From CBDTYW01 sp965364735 (GTDB lineage Bacteria; Actinomycetota; Nitriliruptoria; Nitriliruptorales; Nitriliruptoraceae), in the NCBI GenBank assembly GCA_965364735.1, contig CBDTYW010000081.1:1-13610 (forward strand): DNA of 13,610 nucleotides, given 5' to 3'. The translations under genes were made by a program, and so were the position numbers. The notes under the pieces are model-generated. The model was not told where the DNA came from. It made no database searches and saw nothing but the letters and a program-made list of their open reading frames with translations. Every line of letters begins with the position of its first letter. The first letter of the stretch is position 1. Below, piece by piece: positions 13,271-13,610 of this stretch.

Positions 13271-13610
13271 ATGCGTGCAGTACAGATCCGTCGTGTCCGG
13301 CTGGTGGCCGGCGTCGTTGCGCTGAGCATGATCTCAGCCGCGTGTGGCTCGCGTGTCGAGCAGGACGAGCTCGACGTCATCATCAACGGGGCGCTGATCA
13401 ACTCGGTCGGTGGGGTCCCGGAGCCGGTCTACGTCGAGCAGCCGGTCGCGGCACCTGACACGAGCCAGGCCGCAGCTCCCACGGGGGCGCAGACCGTGGC
13501 CCCGACGGCAGCGCCGACCGGCGGTGCCAGCGTCGCGCCGGCCCCGAGCACCACGTCGACCGCGCCTGCTCCGGGCCAGACCGCGCAGCCGACCGCCCAG
13601 CCGACCGCCC
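13271..13610 (+). CDS. Lipoprotein with Pro/Thr/Ala-rich linker, 3' end outside window
   Basis: An ATG at 13271, five bases after GGGAG, opens a frame that runs to the window end (113 codons seen). The product begins with Arg residues ('RAVQIRRVRL'), a hydrophobic core ('VAGVVALSMI') and a lipobox-like 'SAAC' with Cys25, so it is predicted to be exported and lipid-anchored. The Ser at -3 is less usual than Leu. After 'GSRVEQDELDVIINGALINSV' comes a long Ala/Pro/Thr/Gln-rich stretch, ending in two exact 12-bp copies encoding 'QPTA' (13586-13609). Such linkers often join a lipid anchor to a periplasmic-binding-type or other extracytoplasmic domain. An ABC-transporter substrate-binding protein is a plausible guess that the visible part cannot confirm. 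Confidence 0.75.
   Translation, partial: MRAVQIRRVRLVAGVVALSMISAACGSRVEQDELDVIINGALINSVGGVPEPVYVEQPVAAPDTSQAAAPTGAQTVAPTAAPTGGASVAPAPSTTSTAPAPGQTAQPTAQPTA

Noticed and set aside
12016..13458. A 480-codon plus-strand frame overlapping the ligase and running into the lipoprotein
   Set aside because: It is Arg/Pro/Gly-rich without domains and overlaps a ligase with all motifs intact; it is a frame shadow in GC-rich DNA.
1..13610. tRNA or rRNA genes, insertion sequences or phage genes
   Set aside because: I saw no tRNA-like cloverleaf with the conserved GTTCGANTC arm, no rRNA segments and no transposase or integrase motifs in any frame.

Overview
The window is GC-rich, densely packed DNA with short intergenic gaps. 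It uses GTG and TTG as well as ATG starts and has several ATGA/GTGA stop-start overlaps. Together with a recN ... pyrG-NUDIX order resembling that of actinobacteria such as Mycobacterium (Rv1696 ... Rv1699-Rv1700), plus WS/DGAT-type acyltransferase and TetR-rich lipid genes, this points to a chromosomal segment of a high-GC actinobacterium. An Acidimicrobiia-like lineage is my guess. The sequence alone does not fix the class.

Left part (1-5679, all + strand): the 3' end of recN (DNA repair ATPase) overlaps a secreted or anchored LytM/M23-like protein whose first zinc ligand appears lost. That gene overlaps a patatin-like lipid hydrolase. After a 44-bp gap comes an unrecognised gene encoding a coiled coil, an Ala/Lys/Pro linker, a winged-helix-like segment and an acidic/Lys tail. 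Then pyrG (CTP synthase, TTG start with a strong Shine-Dalgarno) overlaps a NUDIX ADP-ribose pyrophosphatase-type gene.

Middle (5680-5846): a convergent gene junction holds two tandem copies of a 74-bp unit, each with a 10-bp terminal inverted repeat and an inner hairpin. This is a REP/MITE-like element.

Right part (5847-13147): a divergent lipid or acyl metabolism cluster. On the - strand, an alpha/beta hydrolase gene precedes a WS/DGAT acyltransferase. On the + strand lie an acetoacetate-decarboxylase-fold protein, an SDR oxidoreductase, an isochorismatase-like protein without its usual catalytic residues, a TetR regulator and an AMP-binding acyl-CoA synthetase-type ligase. Near-identical palindromes of the form TCTGACG-NNN-CGTCAGA lie in the divergent promoter (8641-8657) and just before the tetR gene (10911-10927). 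They look like operators of this TetR protein, so the whole block is probably one autoregulated regulon.

Right edge (13271-13610): the start of a lipoprotein with a Pro/Thr/Ala-rich linker, cut by the window end. The most notable signals are the twin operators, the degenerate isochorismatase-like and decarboxylase-like enzymes inside that regulon, the 74-bp repeat pair and the unidentified winged-helix-like gene.
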